Below the pieces are notes generated by a model. The model ran no database searches. It was not told the origin of the DNA and was given only the letters and a program-made list of their open reading frames with translations. From Rikenellaceae bacterium (GTDB taxonomy: Bacteria; Bacteroidota; Bacteroidia; Bacteroidales; Rikenellaceae): a stretch of 64,000 nucleotides of DNA. The position numbers were made by a program, and so were the translations under genes. Where the stretch lies: positions 1 to 64,000 of the forward strand of contig JAFTOX010000001.1 in NCBI GenBank assembly GCA_017463585.1, written 5' to 3'. Below, in pieces: positions 48,659 to 58,621 of this stretch (positions are counted from its first letter, which is position 1; each line of letters opens with the position of its first letter).

Positions 48659-49648
48659 ATGAAACACTTTCTCACACTCGTTTTGTTGGCAATGCAGATA
48701 GCTGTTTGCGCAGCCCAGCCCACCGCTCCGCTGACCAACCCCACCGCCGAGAGCAAAGTGCTCTATATCGTAGCGGATAGTTGCGAATTCTATATTAGTA
48801 GTGCCTTTTTTATATCCAAGAAATATAAGGACAATGCGACCTATTACACATTGAATATCCCGACCAAAGATGGAACTTTTGCTATCGGTTGCAAGGAGAT
48901 GTTTTTGGTCGAAAACGGCAAGGGCTATTGGCCGATTGATCGCGTGTTTTCCAAGAGCGACTTGGACAAGACGCCGACGATCCGAATGAAGGATTTTGCC
49001 AAAGGCAAGTCTGCCAAGCAGTTACAACGTGCATACGATCGCTGGCAGGAGGAGTACGACTACGTCTTTGTAACCAAATGCCACAACCCCGATAACGACA
49101 AACAAGAGCGCATTTTGGCTGTCGACAGCTACATACACAAACCCTCGAAAGTGAAGTATCCGCACTACCCCATCGATTCGCTTACAAATGCCGTCAAGAG
49201 AGGTGTCGGCATTGTGGTGATCGACTCCAACAAGCCCTACGCAAAGAGAGTAGTGAGAGATACTGCATACATTAGCTACGCATACGGAATGTATGCTCAA
49301 ATCTTTAATTATGAGTTCGTTGATCACAACGGAGAGAAGAGCCTCAATAATTTTATGCAAACGCAAGAGAACCTCTATCCGCTCGACGAAGCAAATGTAT
49401 TTACCATCGACCGCAAGCAATTCAAATGGGATAGCGACGTAGCCCTTGACCTCAGCGAGCTCGCCTCGAAACGCGACATCAAAGATGTATGGTCGATAAT
49501 ATATACCTTCAACAAAGGACACATTCTCTACTTCATCGACCGCGCCGAGATAACCAAAAACACGATAACGGTACGCACGTGCAATACGCTTCTCTTTACC
49601 ACGGGAGGTTTCGGCGGCATCAGAAAAAAGAGCACCAACACAAAGTAA
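48659..49648 (+). CDS. Secreted protein, second copy of the tandem pair
   Basis: A 329-residue exported protein: signal peptide MKHFLTLVLLAMQIAVCAAQ. A Cys occurs near the cleavage site (V-C-A-A-Q), so lipidation is possible but the lipobox is poor, unlike the first copy. It is paralogous to the 285-residue lipoprotein over most of its length. The composition is less AT-rich than the first copy. The ATG at 48659 is used. It has its own promoter with a G9 tract, so its expression may be phase variable independently of copy 1. Function unknown. Confidence 0.65.
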   Translation: MKHFLTLVLLAMQIAVCAAQPTAPLTNPTAESKVLYIVADSCEFYISSAFFISKKYKDNATYYTLNIPTKDGTFAIGCKEMFLVENGKGYWPIDRVFSKSDLDKTPTIRMKDFAKGKSAKQLQRAYDRWQEEYDYVFVTKCHNPDNDKQERILAVDSYIHKPSKVKYPHYPIDSLTNAVKRGVGIVVIDSNKPYAKRVVRDTAYISYAYGMYAQIFNYEFVDHNGEKSLNNFMQTQENLYPLDEANVFTIDRKQFKWDSDVALDLSELASKRDIKDVWSIIYTFNKGHILYFIDRAEITKNTITVRTCNTLLFTTGGFGGIRKKSTNTK

Positions 49649-49683
49649 TATCCTCCCTTGTAAGCAATTTATCTGGCTGAAAA

Positions 49684-49714
49684 TTTGCGCTTTGGGAAAA
49701 ATTAATTACCTTTG
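49684..49714 (+). promoter_or_regulatory. Promoter of rplY
   Basis: TTTG at 49684-49687, 19 bases, TACCTTTG at 49707-49714. The leader of about 75 bases has a small hairpin TGCGGA/TCCGCA (49738-49743 with 49747-49752), which could be a site of autogenous control. Confidence 0.55.
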
Positions 49715-49795
49715 CGCCCGCAAGCATTTATGGGACGTGCGGAAAATCCGCAGCGTTGAGTGATGCCCAAGTAACTTAAACATTTATTACACAAG

Positions 49796-50377
49796 ATGAA
49801 AACTATCCAGATTGCAGCCGTAAAGCGTGATGTTTACGGCAAGAAAGCTAGCAAGGCTGTTCGTCGCGAGGGTATGGTTCCCTGCGCTATCTATGGTGGT
49901 GAGGAGACCGTACACTTCTCGGTTGAGGCTAAGGCTCTGAAACCCCTGATCTACTCGCCCAACTCGTACATCGTTGAGTTCGACATCGAGGGCAAGAAGG
50001 AGATCGGCGTTATGCGCGAGGTACAGTTCCACCCCGTTCGTGAGCAGATCCTCCACATCGATTTCTACCGTGTTCAGGAGGGTAAGCCCGTTGCTATCGA
50101 CGTTCCCGTTCGTCTGACCGGTAACTCGGAGGGCGTTAAGGCCGGCGGTAAGCTCGTTCTGAGCAAGCGTAAGATCCGCGTAAGCGGTATGATCGAGAAC
50201 CTGCCCGATGAGCTGGTTATCGACATCACTTCGCTCGGCGTTGGTAAGTCGATCTTCGTTGGTGACTTGCAGTACGACAACCTCACTATGCTCACCCCCG
50301 CTACCACCGCAGTTTGCGCAGTACGCGTAACTCGTGCTTCGCGTGGTGCAGCAGCTGAGCAGCAGCGCGGTAAGTAA
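49796..50377 (+). CDS. rplY: 50S ribosomal protein L25 (CTC type)
   Basis: A 193-residue L25 of the long general-stress (CTC) form, binding 5S rRNA in the large subunit. Signatures: the N-terminal AVKRDVYGKKASKAVRREGM VPC region, REVQFHPVREQILHIDFYRV, and the C-terminal beta domain (VPVRLTGNSEGVKAGG, LPDELVIDITSLGVGKSIFV). The ATG at 49796 follows a leader with a small hairpin. Codon bias (GTT, CGT, AAG) fits high expression. pth and rnhB follow, a common gene order. Confidence 0.95.
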   Translation: MKTIQIAAVKRDVYGKKASKAVRREGMVPCAIYGGEETVHFSVEAKALKPLIYSPNSYIVEFDIEGKKEIGVMREVQFHPVREQILHIDFYRVQEGKPVAIDVPVRLTGNSEGVKAGGKLVLSKRKIRVSGMIENLPDELVIDITSLGVGKSIFVGDLQYDNLTMLTPATTAVCAVRVTRASRGAAAEQQRGK

Positions 50378-50417
50378 TTAACCGAAACAACAACTCTTTA
50401 ACAAACTTTTTGTCGAG

Positions 50418-50981
50418 TTGAAATATCTGATTGTAGGACTGGGAAATATCGGTGCCGAGTACGCCGAAACCCGCCACAACATTGGTTTCAAAGTACTGGA
50501 CGCCTTAGCCGAGGCGTCCAGTGCTGTTTTTAGTTCGGCACGTTACGGCGCGGTGGCCGAGTGCCGACATCGTGGCCGTCAGCTCATTCTGCTCAAACCT
50601 TCGACCTATATGAATTTGAGCGGTAAGGCGGTGCGCTATTGGTTGGACGCTGAGAAGATTCCCATCGAGAACCTGCTCGTCATTGTCGATGACATCGCAC
50701 TGCCGTTTGGACAGCTGCGTATGCGCACCAAGGGCAGCGACGGCGGACACAACGGACTGAAAAACATCAACGAACTGCTCGGACACAACAACTATTCGCG
50801 TATCCGTTTCGGCATTGGTGGCGACTTCCCGCAGGGTTTTCAGGTCGATTACGTGTTGGGCAAGTGGACCGACGAGGAGCGCAAGGCGATGCCCGAGCGC
50901 GTGAAGGTGGCAGTCGATGCCATTCGCTCGTTCGTTTCGGTGGGCGCAGCAATGACGATGAATACCTATAATAAAAAGTAG
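50418..50981 (+). CDS. pth: Peptidyl-tRNA hydrolase
   Basis: A 187-residue enzyme releasing tRNA from prematurely dropped peptidyl-tRNA. Signatures: [20 protein letters not shown] with the catalytic His, [43 protein letters not shown], and [10 protein letters not shown]. It uses a TTG start at 50418, since the family N-terminus begins with K-Y-L-I-V-G-L-G-N and no ATG lies upstream in frame. Likely co-transcribed with rplY (40-base gap) and with rnhB (2-base gap). Confidence 0.95.
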   Translation: MKYLIVGLGNIGAEYAETRHNIGFKVLDALAEASSAVFSSARYGAVAECRHRGRQLILLKPSTYMNLSGKAVRYWLDAEKIPIENLLVIVDDIALPFGQLRMRTKGSDGGHNGLKNINELLGHNNYSRIRFGIGGDFPQGFQVDYVLGKWTDEERKAMPERVKVAVDAIRSFVSVGAAMTMNTYNKK

Positions 50982-50983
50982 AG

Positions 50984-51619
50984 ATGGCGGACAAGGGGAC
51001 GAAATCGAAGCGAGTGCCGACGTTGCTTGCGACCTCGTTTCAGCGCGAGTTGATCGAGGCGGGTTGCGACGAGGCGGGACGTGGCTGCTTGGCAGGCTCG
51101 GTCTTTGCGGCGGCGGTGATTTTGCCTCCCGATTTCAGCCACCCTCTGCTCAACGATTCGAAGCAGATGAGCGAGCGCAACCGCGATCTGCTGCGCGAGG
51201 TGATCGAACGTGAGGCCATCGCGTGGGCGGTCGAAGAGGTTAACGCCGAGCGAATCGACCAGATCAATATTCTGCACGCTTCGTTCGAGGGTATGACGTT
51301 GGCAGTTAAGCGTTTAGATCCGCAACCGCAATTCTTGGCGATCGACGGCAATCGTTTCTACACCACACTCACGTTGCCCTTCGAATGTGTCGTTAAGGGC
51401 GACGGCAAGTACGCCAATATCGCCGCAGCGTCGGTGTTAGCAAAGACCCACCGCGACGAATATATGCGTCGCATTGCGGCTGAGTTCCCCGAATATGGGT
51501 GGGCGAAAAACAAGGGCTACCCCACCCGCGACCACCGCGAGGCAATCGCCCGACACGGACTCTCGCCCTACCACCGCCTGACGTTCAACCACACGGCGGG
51601 ACAGTTGGAACTCTTCTAA
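50984..51619 (+). CDS. rnhB: Ribonuclease HII
   Basis: A 211-residue enzyme removing ribonucleotides from RNA-DNA hybrids. The catalytic acidic residues are visible in GCDEAGRGCLAGSVFAAAVI (D and E), FLAIDGNRF and the later KTHRDEYM. The C-terminal GWAKNKGYPTRDHREAI is typical. A short basic N-terminal extension (MADKGTKSKR) precedes the domain. It begins 2 bases after pth; a terminator follows. Confidence 0.96.
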   Translation: MADKGTKSKRVPTLLATSFQRELIEAGCDEAGRGCLAGSVFAAAVILPPDFSHPLLNDSKQMSERNRDLLREVIEREAIAWAVEEVNAERIDQINILHASFEGMTLAVKRLDPQPQFLAIDGNRFYTTLTLPFECVVKGDGKYANIAAASVLAKTHRDEYMRRIAAEFPEYGWAKNKGYPTRDHREAIARHGLSPYHRLTFNHTAGQLELF

Positions 51620-51625
51620 CACACA

Positions 51626-51657
51626 AAAGCCACCCTCCAAATGGAAGGTGGCTTTTT
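51626..51657. terminator. Terminator between rnhB and crcB
   Basis: AAAAGCCACC...TCC pairs with GGA...GGTGGCTTTTT around an AAAT loop (51626-51657). The genes converge. Confidence 0.85.
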
Positions 51658-51677
51658 CGTTTTGGAACAAATCATTT

Positions 51678-52058
51678 TTACACACTTCTCAGCACCACCT
51701 CGCGTCCTGCCCAGACCATCGCCAAACCGAACACCAGACTCAGCACGGTGTAGAGCGCAAAATAGAGATAGTTGCGTTGCTCGATGAGCGTCAGCATATC
51801 GTGCGAAAACGACGAAAAGGTGGTAAATCCGCCACAGAAACCCGTAATCAGTAGAGCATTCATTGCGCTGGTAATAAGCTGCGTACGCTCCGCAGCGCCG
51901 AACAGTGCCCCAATCGCAAAGCTACCCACCACGTTCACCACAAACGTTGCCCACGGAAACAACGTCGCACCGAGAGCCGCACACAATCGTCCCGTCAAAA
52001 AGCGCAGGCACGTACCCAAAAATCCGCCCGTACCCGCCAAAAGCATCATCTTTATCAT
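51678..52058 (-). CDS. crcB: Fluoride exporter (Fluc/CrcB)
   Basis: A 126-residue four-TM protein that forms dual-topology dimers exporting fluoride. Signatures: GTGGFLGTCLRFLTGRL, FPWATFVVNVVGSFAIG and the GFCGGFTTFSSFSHD motif with the conserved Phe pair and Ser/Thr track. The frame is open far upstream, but the ATG at 52058 matches the family start and leaves a normal divergent region before ureA. No fluoride riboswitch was recognised upstream. Confidence 0.93.
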   Translation of the reverse strand: MIKMMLLAGTGGFLGTCLRFLTGRLCAALGATLFPWATFVVNVVGSFAIGALFGAAERTQLITSAMNALLITGFCGGFTTFSSFSHDMLTLIEQRNYLYFALYTVLSLVFGLAMVWAGREVVLRSV

Positions 52059-52191
52059 ATCTGTTTTCTGAAATTTGTTGCCAAAATCTGTAACAAAATT
52101 AGTACCGCACGCCCAATTTCGCAAGCGTGCTGGCATATTCTTTGCCACGTTACCGATGGATATAATTTCAATAATCTTAAAACTTTCAACT

Positions 52192-52494
52192 ATGCATTTA
52201 ACACCAAAAGAGATTGACAAACTCCTGCTCCTGTCGCTCGGTGCGATAGCCGAACGACGCAAGGCTCGCGGATTGAAACTCAATCACCCTGAGGCAGTTG
52301 CCTACATCACCTCGGCCGCCTTGGAGGGGGCACGCGAGGGTCGCACGGTCGAGGAGGTGATGACCTTGGCGGCGGGCGTGCTGACGCGCGACGACGTGAT
52401 GGAGGGCGTGGCCGATATGATCGACCTGTTGCAGGTCGAGGCGGTTTTTACCGATGGTTCACGCCTTGTAAGTATCCATAAACCAATCAAATAG
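52192..52494 (+). CDS. ureA: Urease gamma subunit
   Basis: A 100-residue structural subunit, the standard length: [40 protein letters not shown], and VPEGVADMI-like [20 protein letters not shown]. It starts with the family-typical M-H-L-T-P at ATG 52192, so the open frame further upstream is not used. It is the first gene of the urease operon; the 133-base gap to crcB holds divergent promoters. No Bacteroidota -7 element is clear there, so the promoter is unassigned. Confidence 0.97.
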   Translation: MHLTPKEIDKLLLLSLGAIAERRKARGLKLNHPEAVAYITSAALEGAREGRTVEEVMTLAAGVLTRDDVMEGVADMIDLLQVEAVFTDGSRLVSIHKPIK

Positions 52495-52502
52495 AGGTAG
52501 TT

Positions 52503-52997
52503 ATGGCAAAACGAAACACAACTCCGAATCCCGCCGCTGCACTCTATGGTGCGGGCGCAGGTTTCGCTCCCAAGCAGCACGTTCCGGTCGGCGGCGTGGT
52601 GCTCCGCAGCGACGAGATCGAATACAACGTAGGTCGCCCCGTGACCACGCTGACGGTGCGTAACACGGGTGATCGACCGATTCAGGTAGGCTCGCATTTT
52701 CACTTTTTCGAAGTCAATCGTTACTTGGAGTTCGACCGTGAGGCCGCCTTCGGAACGCACCTCAATATCCCCGCCACGACCGCCATTCGATTCGAGCCGG
52801 GCGATGAGCGCAAGGTCGAGGTCGTACCCTTTGCGGGCAAGCAGCGTATCATCGGATTCAACTCACTTGTAATGGGTTACGCGGGCGTGGAGGACGATCC
52901 TGTCTACTATCCCGCACGCACGGCAGCCATCGCACGTATGCACGCCGAGGGCTTCGCGTGCTGCTGCACAAAACGTAAACACTCAAAAACCGAATAA
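52503..52997 (+). CDS. ureB: Urease beta subunit (with N- and C-terminal extensions)
   Basis: A 164-residue subunit. The core from [20 protein letters not shown] through [20 protein letters not shown] and [15 protein letters not shown] is typical. A ~26-residue N-terminal extension ([19 protein letters not shown]) and a C-terminal tail with three consecutive Cys ([14 protein letters not shown]) lengthen it beyond the usual ~100-residue form. The Cys/Lys tail is unusual; it might bind metal or be disordered. It lies 8 bases after ureA and 5 before ureC. Confidence 0.95.
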   Translation: MAKRNTTPNPAAALYGAGAGFAPKQHVPVGGVVLRSDEIEYNVGRPVTTLTVRNTGDRPIQVGSHFHFFEVNRYLEFDREAAFGTHLNIPATTAIRFEPGDERKVEVVPFAGKQRIIGFNSLVMGYAGVEDDPVYYPARTAAIARMHAEGFACCCTKRKHSKTE

Positions 52998-53002
52998 CGA
53001 CT

Positions 53003-54721
53003 ATGGTAAAAATTTCACGTCAAGAGTATAACAATCTGTTTGGTCCAACGGTCGGCGACAAGATCCGCTTGGGCGACAGCGACCTCTATGTTGAGATCGA
53101 GCGCGACCTGCGCACCTATGGCGACGAGGCTGTCTATGGCGGAGGCAAGACTATCCGCGACGGGCAGGGGCTGGCAAATACGATCACCTCGGACGAGGGT
53201 GCGCTCGATCTGGTGATCACCAACGTAACGGTCATCGACCCGATTCAGGGCGTTGTGAAGGCCGACGTCGGGATCAAGGACGGACGCATTGCGGGCTTAG
53301 GCAAGGCGGGTAACCCCGACACGATGGAGGGCGTTTCGCCCGAGCTGATTACGGGTGCGGCGACCGACGCCATTTCGGGCGAGCATTTGATTCTCACAGC
53401 GGGCGGTATCGACGGCCACGTGCACGTCATCTCGCCCCAGCAGGCCTACCACGCACTGAGTGGCGGCATCACGACGCTCTTCGGTGGCGGTATCGGTCCT
53501 ACGGACGGAACTAACGGAACCACAATCACTTCGGGGCGTTGGTCGACGGAGATGATACTGCGTTCGTTCGAGGGTCTGCCCGTCAATGTGGGACTACTCG
53601 GCAAGGGCAACTGCTCGACCGCGCGACCGATGATCGAGCAGATCGAGGCGGGTGTTTGCGGTCTGAAAATTCACGAGGATTGGGGTTCGACCCCTGCGGC
53701 GATACGCGCAGCGATGAGCGTTGCCGACGACTATGATGTGCAGGTTGCGATCCACACCGACACGCTCAACGAGAGTGGTTTTGTCGAGGATACGATTGCG
53801 GCCATCGACGGTCGCACGATCCACACCTATCACACCGAGGGTGCAGGTGGAGGACACGCTCCCGACCTTTTGAAGGTGGCGTCGATGCCCTTCGTGCTCC
53901 CCTCCTCGACCAATCCGACGCTGCCATTCGGTATCAACTCGCAGGCCGAGCTGTTCGATATGATTATGGTGTGCCACAACCTCAACCCCAAGATTCCCTC
54001 GGACGTCGCCTTTGCCGAGAGCCGCGTGCGCCCCGAGACGCAGGCAGCCGAGAACGTGCTGCACGATCTGGGCGTGCTGTCGATGATTTCGTCCGACTCG
54101 CAGGCGATGGGTCGCGTGGGCGAGTCGTTTATGCGTGCCGTACAGATGGCCTCCTATATGAAGGCGGCGTGCGGACGACTGAAAGAGGACGCCGAAGACA
54201 ACGACAACTATCGAGTGTTGAGATACTTAGCCAAGGTTACGATCAATCCAGCAATCACCTTCGGTGTATCGGATTACATCGGTTCGGTGGAGCGTGGCAA
54301 GGTGGCCGATCTGGTGCTTTGGGAGCCGGCATTCTTCGGGGCAAAGCCCAAAATGGTGATCAAAGGCGGACTGATCAATTGGTCGAATATGGGCGATCCG
54401 AACGCCTCGCTGCCCACGCCACAACCCTGCTACTATCGTCCGATGTTCGGCGGTTTTGGCACGGCACAACCCTCGACGTGCCTCTCGTTTGTGTCGAATG
54501 CAGCCTTCCAGCGCGGCATTGCCGAGCGGCTCGGATTGCAACGAACGATCTGCCCCGTGCGTCGCACCCGACAACTCACCAAAGCCGATATGGTGCTCAA
54601 CGGCACCACGCCCCGAATCGACATCAATCCCGAAACCTTCGAGGTGATGGTCAATGGCATTCACGCCTACGTCAAACCTGCCGAGCGATTTGCTCTCGGT
54701 CAGCTATATTGGTTCAGTTAG
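53003..54721 (+). CDS. ureC: Urease alpha subunit (catalytic)
   Basis: A 572-residue dinickel hydrolase converting urea to ammonia and carbamate in the cytoplasm. Active-site residues are all present with a uniform offset of +5 from Klebsiella numbering: H139 and H141 in GIDGHVHVI, carbamylated K222 in GLKIHEDWG with H224, H277 region in [12 protein letters not shown], flap C324-H325 in [13 protein letters not shown], and D365 in [12 protein letters not shown]. The flap motif is C-H-N-L rather than the more usual C-H-H-L. ureE follows after 3 bases. Confidence 0.98.
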   Translation: MVKISRQEYNNLFGPTVGDKIRLGDSDLYVEIERDLRTYGDEAVYGGGKTIRDGQGLANTITSDEGALDLVITNVTVIDPIQGVVKADVGIKDGRIAGLGKAGNPDTMEGVSPELITGAATDAISGEHLILTAGGIDGHVHVISPQQAYHALSGGITTLFGGGIGPTDGTNGTTITSGRWSTEMILRSFEGLPVNVGLLGKGNCSTARPMIEQIEAGVCGLKIHEDWGSTPAAIRAAMSVADDYDVQVAIHTDTLNESGFVEDTIAAIDGRTIHTYHTEGAGGGHAPDLLKVASMPFVLPSSTNPTLPFGINSQAELFDMIMVCHNLNPKIPSDVAFAESRVRPETQAAENVLHDLGVLSMISSDSQAMGRVGESFMRAVQMASYMKAACGRLKEDAEDNDNYRVLRYLAKVTINPAITFGVSDYIGSVERGKVADLVLWEPAFFGAKPKMVIKGGLINWSNMGDPNASLPTPQPCYYRPMFGGFGTAQPSTCLSFVSNAAFQRGIAERLGLQRTICPVRRTRQLTKADMVLNGTTPRIDINPETFEVMVNGIHAYVKPAERFALGQLYWFS

Positions 54722-54724
54722 ACG

Positions 54725-55294
54725 ATGAAAGTTTATACACAAGTAATTGGGAACGTGCACTCTAACGAGTGGATCGAGGCGTTGCGCTCGGTGCAGATCG
54801 AGACCATCACACTCGACCAATGGTCGGCACAAAAGAGCCGCTTGGTGGCCGAGAGCGACCGTGGTGAGCAGTATGCCATTGCGCTTGCACGCGGACAGCG
54901 GCTCGCCGATGGCGACATACTCGACTATGATCCCGAGGCTCATCGGGCGCTGGTGGTCGATGTGAAGATGCACGAGGTAATGGTCATCGAACTCGACCGC
55001 CTCGTGCGTTTCACCCCCGAATACATCGCCCGCACGGCCTTCGAGTTGGGCCACGCCATCGGCAACCAACATTGGCCGGCAGTGGTCAAGGGCACGTGCG
55101 TCTACGTCCCGCTGACGGTCGACCGCAAGGTGATGGAGAGCGTTATGCGCACCCACGCGATCGAGAACGTGACGGTCACGTTCCGCCGTGGCGCCGAGGT
55201 GATTCCCTACCTCGCTCCGCACGAGGTACGGCGACTCTTCGGAGGCACCGACCCTGCAACAGCTGAGCACGCTCATCACCACCGAACGCAATGA
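54725..55294 (+). CDS. ureE: Urease accessory protein UreE (nickel chaperone)
   Basis: A 189-residue nickel metallochaperone. N-terminal peptide-binding-type domain, then the metal-binding domain with the conserved His in FELGHAIGNQHWPAVV. The C-terminus ends in a short His-rich tail (AEHAHHHRTQ), less His-rich than the Klebsiella protein but still a plausible nickel reservoir. It hands nickel to UreG. Its stop overlaps the ureF start (ATGA). Confidence 0.93.
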   Translation: MKVYTQVIGNVHSNEWIEALRSVQIETITLDQWSAQKSRLVAESDRGEQYAIALARGQRLADGDILDYDPEAHRALVVDVKMHEVMVIELDRLVRFTPEYIARTAFELGHAIGNQHWPAVVKGTCVYVPLTVDRKVMESVMRTHAIENVTVTFRRGAEVIPYLAPHEVRRLFGGTDPATAEHAHHHRTQ

Positions 55295-55977
55295 CACTCA
55301 ACGAGTTGATACACTTTTTGCAGTTTGCCGACTCGGCTCTGCCTGTGGGTGCTTTTGCCTTTTCGAATGCGCTCGAAACGGCCGTCGAGCAACGTGTGGT
55401 TTACGACGCTGCGACGCTTGCCGAGTTTGTCGGGGAGCAGTTGCGGCAGTCGGCCACAAGCGACGGCGTGGCGGCTCTTGCGGCTCGTCGGGCGACATTG
55501 GCGGGCGACTACGAAGCTCTGCTCTCGATCGACGCACGGCTGATCCGTAGCAAACTGAGCGACGAACTGCGTCAAATGCTCTGCCGTATGGGGCGCAAGC
55601 TGGCGGAGTTGAGTGTGCAAACGTCTGGCGATCCGATACTTGTGCGCTGGCGTGACGATATCGTTGCACGTTGCACTGCGGGCTGTTATCCCGTGACGCA
55701 GGGGATCGTTTTTGCGCTCGGTGGGCTTGACGCGCGGTCGCTCTTTGCGGCGCAACAGTATGGCGTGATGACCACCACGCTCAACGCTGCGTTGCGTTGT
55801 CTGCGGGTTACGCACTTCGATACGCAACGCATAATCACACGGCTCGCACGGCTCGTCGAAGAACTTTACGAGCAGGTGCACGAGATGAGCGTCGACGAAA
55901 TCTACTCATTTGCGCCCGTGCTCGATGTGCTGGCGTCGTTGCACGAACGAGGCTCGGCACGAATGTTTATGAACTAA
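55291..55977 (+). CDS. ureF: Urease accessory protein UreF
   Basis: A 228-residue all-helical protein. LIHFLQFADSALPVGAFAFS at the N-terminus is the UreF signature (D-S-x-x-P-x-G-x-F-x-x-S). It binds UreD and urease and acts as the GTPase-gating partner of UreG. The start overlaps the ureE stop; 21 bases separate it from ureG. Confidence 0.93.
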   Translation: MTLNELIHFLQFADSALPVGAFAFSNALETAVEQRVVYDAATLAEFVGEQLRQSATSDGVAALAARRATLAGDYEALLSIDARLIRSKLSDELRQMLCRMGRKLAELSVQTSGDPILVRWRDDIVARCTAGCYPVTQGIVFALGGLDARSLFAAQQYGVMTTTLNAALRCLRVTHFDTQRIITRLARLVEELYEQVHEMSVDEIYSFAPVLDVLASLHERGSARMFMN

Positions 55978-55998
55978 AACGAAACACATTGAAACACA

Positions 55999-56643
55999 AT
56001 GAATAACAACACTTGCCGAATAGGCATTGGCGGGCCTGTCGGCTCGGGTAAAACCGCACTTATCGAGGCCATCACGCCCCGTCTGCTTGCGCTTGGGCAC
56101 AAGGTGCTCATCATCACCAACGACGTGGTGACGACCGAGGACGCCGAGCACGTGCGACGTATGCTCCGTGGGATTTTGGTCGAGGAGCGCATTATCGGCG
56201 TCGAGACGGGCGCCTGCCCCCACACCGCCGTGCGCGAGGACCCCTCGATGAACATCGCCGCCGTCGAGGAGATGGAGGCTCGCTTTCCCGACGCCGACGT
56301 GGTGCTGATCGAATCGGGCGGCGACAACCTGACGCTCACCTTCTCGCCTGCGCTGGTCGATTTCTTTATCTATGTGATCGACGTGGCGGCGGGCGACAAG
56401 ATCCCACGCAAGGACGGACCCGGCATTTCGCACTCGGACATATTGGTAATCAACAAGATAGACCTCGCACCGTATGTTCACGCCTCGCTCGACGTTATGC
56501 GTCGTGACTCGCACGCAATGCGAGGTCAGCGACCGACGGTGATGACCAACTGCTTCACGGGCGAAGGCATAGACGAGCTTGTCGAATTGATCCGCAATAT
56601 GGCGCTTTTCGACCTGCAAACTCTCACAGATTCAGCACAATGA
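55999..56643 (+). CDS. ureG: Urease accessory GTPase UreG
   Basis: A 214-residue SIMIBI-class GTPase that powers nickel delivery. P-loop [12 protein letters not shown] at 11-22, the switch-type [11 protein letters not shown], metal-binding Cys-Pro-His in [28 protein letters not shown] and the NKID guanine motif ([13 protein letters not shown]). Length is standard. Its stop overlaps the ureD start (ATGA at 56640). Confidence 0.97.
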   Translation: MNNNTCRIGIGGPVGSGKTALIEAITPRLLALGHKVLIITNDVVTTEDAEHVRRMLRGILVEERIIGVETGACPHTAVREDPSMNIAAVEEMEARFPDADVVLIESGGDNLTLTFSPALVDFFIYVIDVAAGDKIPRKDGPGISHSDILVINKIDLAPYVHASLDVMRRDSHAMRGQRPTVMTNCFTGEGIDELVELIRNMALFDLQTLTDSAQ

Positions 56644-57542
56644 CCCCTCCGCGCGAACTGCTCCCCTACCTCCGCGAACGGCGTGGAGCACCCTCGGCCT
56701 CGGCGGGCAAACGGGGGTGGTTGCGTATGGAGTTCGAGTTGGACGGTGTGGGGCGGTCGATTTTGCGCAAGTTGGAACGGCGCACCCCGATCATCGTGCA
56801 GCAGGAGCTCTATTTCGACGAGGCGATGCCCACGATGCCGTGCGTCTATCTGCTCTCGTCGGGCGGTCCGAATGTCGATGGCGACCGCTACGAGCACCAT
56901 ATCAGCGTGCGACGTGGGGCATTTGCGCACCTCTCAACGGGGGCTGCTACCAAGCTCGCCGAGATGACGAGTGACTACTCATCGCTCACGCAAACATTTG
57001 AACTCGAAGCAGATAGCTACCTCGAATATCTTCCCGAGCCGACCATACCCTGCCGCCACGCCCGCTACGTTTCTCACGCACGCATTGTGATCGATCGCAC
57101 GGCGACGCTCTTCCTTGCCGAGATCTACCTCAGCGGGCGACGGCACAAACGTGGTGGCGAGCGGTTTGCCTTCGACATTCTCTCGCTTGCGACCGCAGCC
57201 GAGCGTCCCGATGGCGAACAGCTTTTTGCCGAACGAATGGTGATCGAGCCTTCGCGCCACGCCCCCGACACGCTCGGAGCGATGGGCAGGTGGGAGGTGT
57301 TGGGCAACTGTTTTGTGCTCGCACCCGAACAGATCACCGAACAGATTTACACACAAATTCGCCCAACCGCAGCGCAAGATTTAGCCGTCGGAGTTACACG
57401 TCTACCTTCGCATTGTGGGCTGGTAATCAAAGCCTTAGGCAACGATACCGCAACCATCAAGCGCACCATTCGCTCGCTCTGCTCAACGGTTCGACAAGTG
57501 GTGAAAGGTTGCCCGTTGCCCGACGAATTTCCGTGGCGATAA
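56640..57542 (+). CDS. ureD: Urease accessory protein UreD (UreH)
   Basis: A 300-residue scaffold protein binding apo-urease, UreF and UreG. Signatures: [46 protein letters not shown] [32 protein letters not shown]-terminal [20 protein letters not shown] is usual. It ends the urease assembly block; the urea channel gene follows after 21 bases. Placing ureD after ureG (rather than before ureA) is one of the known urease gene orders. Confidence 0.93.
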   Translation: MTPPRELLPYLRERRGAPSASAGKRGWLRMEFELDGVGRSILRKLERRTPIIVQQELYFDEAMPTMPCVYLLSSGGPNVDGDRYEHHISVRRGAFAHLSTGAATKLAEMTSDYSSLTQTFELEADSYLEYLPEPTIPCRHARYVSHARIVIDRTATLFLAEIYLSGRRHKRGGERFAFDILSLATAAERPDGEQLFAERMVIEPSRHAPDTLGAMGRWEVLGNCFVLAPEQITEQIYTQIRPTAAQDLAVGVTRLPSHCGLVIKALGNDTATIKRTIRSLCSTVRQVVKGCPLPDEFPWR

Positions 57543-57563
57543 AACACAAAAACGCATAAAATT

Positions 57564-58619
57564 ATGATGTCAAAAATCACTCTTAACAAGGAGCTACGGC
57601 GGCTCGATCCGCTCGAACACCTCCGTATCGTACTGCGTGGGGCGGGGCAGGTGATGTTCCAACCCAGTGCGTGGAGCGGGCTCTTCTTTCTGATAGGTAT
57701 CTTCTGGGGTGCGCACGCCGCCCATACACCCGAAGTGGCGTGGGGCGCGGTGCTCGGACTGCTCGTGTCGACGCTCACGGGATATATGATCGATATGCCC
57801 TCGGAGGACGGTCGGCAGGGGCTGTGGGGATTCAACGGAGTGCTTGTCGGGTGCGCCTTTCCGACCTTTTTGGGCAACACCGTATGGGTGTGGGTGGCGC
57901 TGGTGCTGTGCTCGGCGATGACCGTCTGGGTGCGCACGGCGATGAACAACGTGATGGCTCCGTGGAGAGTCAATTCGTTCACCTTTCCGTTCGTTTTCTG
58001 CACGTGGATATTCATCTTGGCAGCGCGCGCAATGAACTCGATGCCACCCGAACATCTGCCCGATCCGACGCTGCCCGAGGTCTTTTCGTCGGTCACCGAT
58101 CTGCACGTCACAAACCTCATAATCTACTGTTTGAAAGGCATTTCGCAAGTATTCTTGATCGAGTCGTGGGTGACCGGTTTGCTCTTTCTTGTTGGGTTGG
58201 CAATCAGCTCGCCGATCGCTGCACTGACCGCCTTCGGAGGCTCGGCGCTGGCACTGCTGGTGGCGCTCGTCTTTGGGACTGCGGGGGTCGAAACCGCGCA
58301 CGGATTGTACGGATTCAGCGCGGTGCTGACGGCATTGGCAATCGGCGTGGTCTTCTATAAACCCAACCTCCACTCGGCTCTGTGGGCGACCGTGGCGACA
58401 ATCGTGACGGTCTTTATGCAAGCAGCGATGAATGTGTTGCTGCTGCCGTTGGGAATTGCAACGCTGACCGCTCCGTTTTGTGTAACGACGTGGCTCTTTT
58501 TATTGCCGTTGCTGGCTATCAATAACGAGCAGAATCTCGACCACTCGAACTGGAATCCCGACAACAAACGCCACTTGGCAAAGCGTCCACGAAACATACA
58601 ACCACCTAAAAATCAATAG
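57564..58619 (+). CDS. Urea transporter (UT family channel)
   Basis: A 351-residue membrane channel with the internal duplication of the UT/UreI-unrelated SLC14-type family: VMFQPSAWSGLFFLIGIFWG, then LWGFNGVLVGCAFPTFLG (first half) and HGLYGFSAVLTALAIGVVF (second half, L-x-G-F/Y-x-x-V-L repeat), ending LTAPFCVTTWLFLLPLL. It allows passive urea entry through the inner membrane. The ATG at 57564 or 57567 (ATGATG) starts it. The C-terminal ~30 residues are hydrophilic. Location in the urease operon fits supply of substrate. Confidence 0.93.
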   Translation: MMSKITLNKELRRLDPLEHLRIVLRGAGQVMFQPSAWSGLFFLIGIFWGAHAAHTPEVAWGAVLGLLVSTLTGYMIDMPSEDGRQGLWGFNGVLVGCAFPTFLGNTVWVWVALVLCSAMTVWVRTAMNNVMAPWRVNSFTFPFVFCTWIFILAARAMNSMPPEHLPDPTLPEVFSSVTDLHVTNLIIYCLKGISQVFLIESWVTGLLFLVGLAISSPIAALTAFGGSALALLVALVFGTAGVETAHGLYGFSAVLTALAIGVVFYKPNLHSALWATVATIVTVFMQAAMNVLLLPLGIATLTAPFCVTTWLFLLPLLAINNEQNLDHSNWNPDNKRHLAKRPRNIQPPKNQ

Positions 58620-58621
58620 CT

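Noticed and set aside
52059..52191. Fluoride riboswitch upstream of crcB, or nickel-responsive site upstream of ureA
   Set aside because: I looked for the crcB-motif pseudoknot and for a NikR-type palindrome and could not recognise either.
52059..52283. N-terminal extension of crcB
   Set aside because: Family members start at the equivalent of 52058, and the extension would cover the ureA start and its upstream region.
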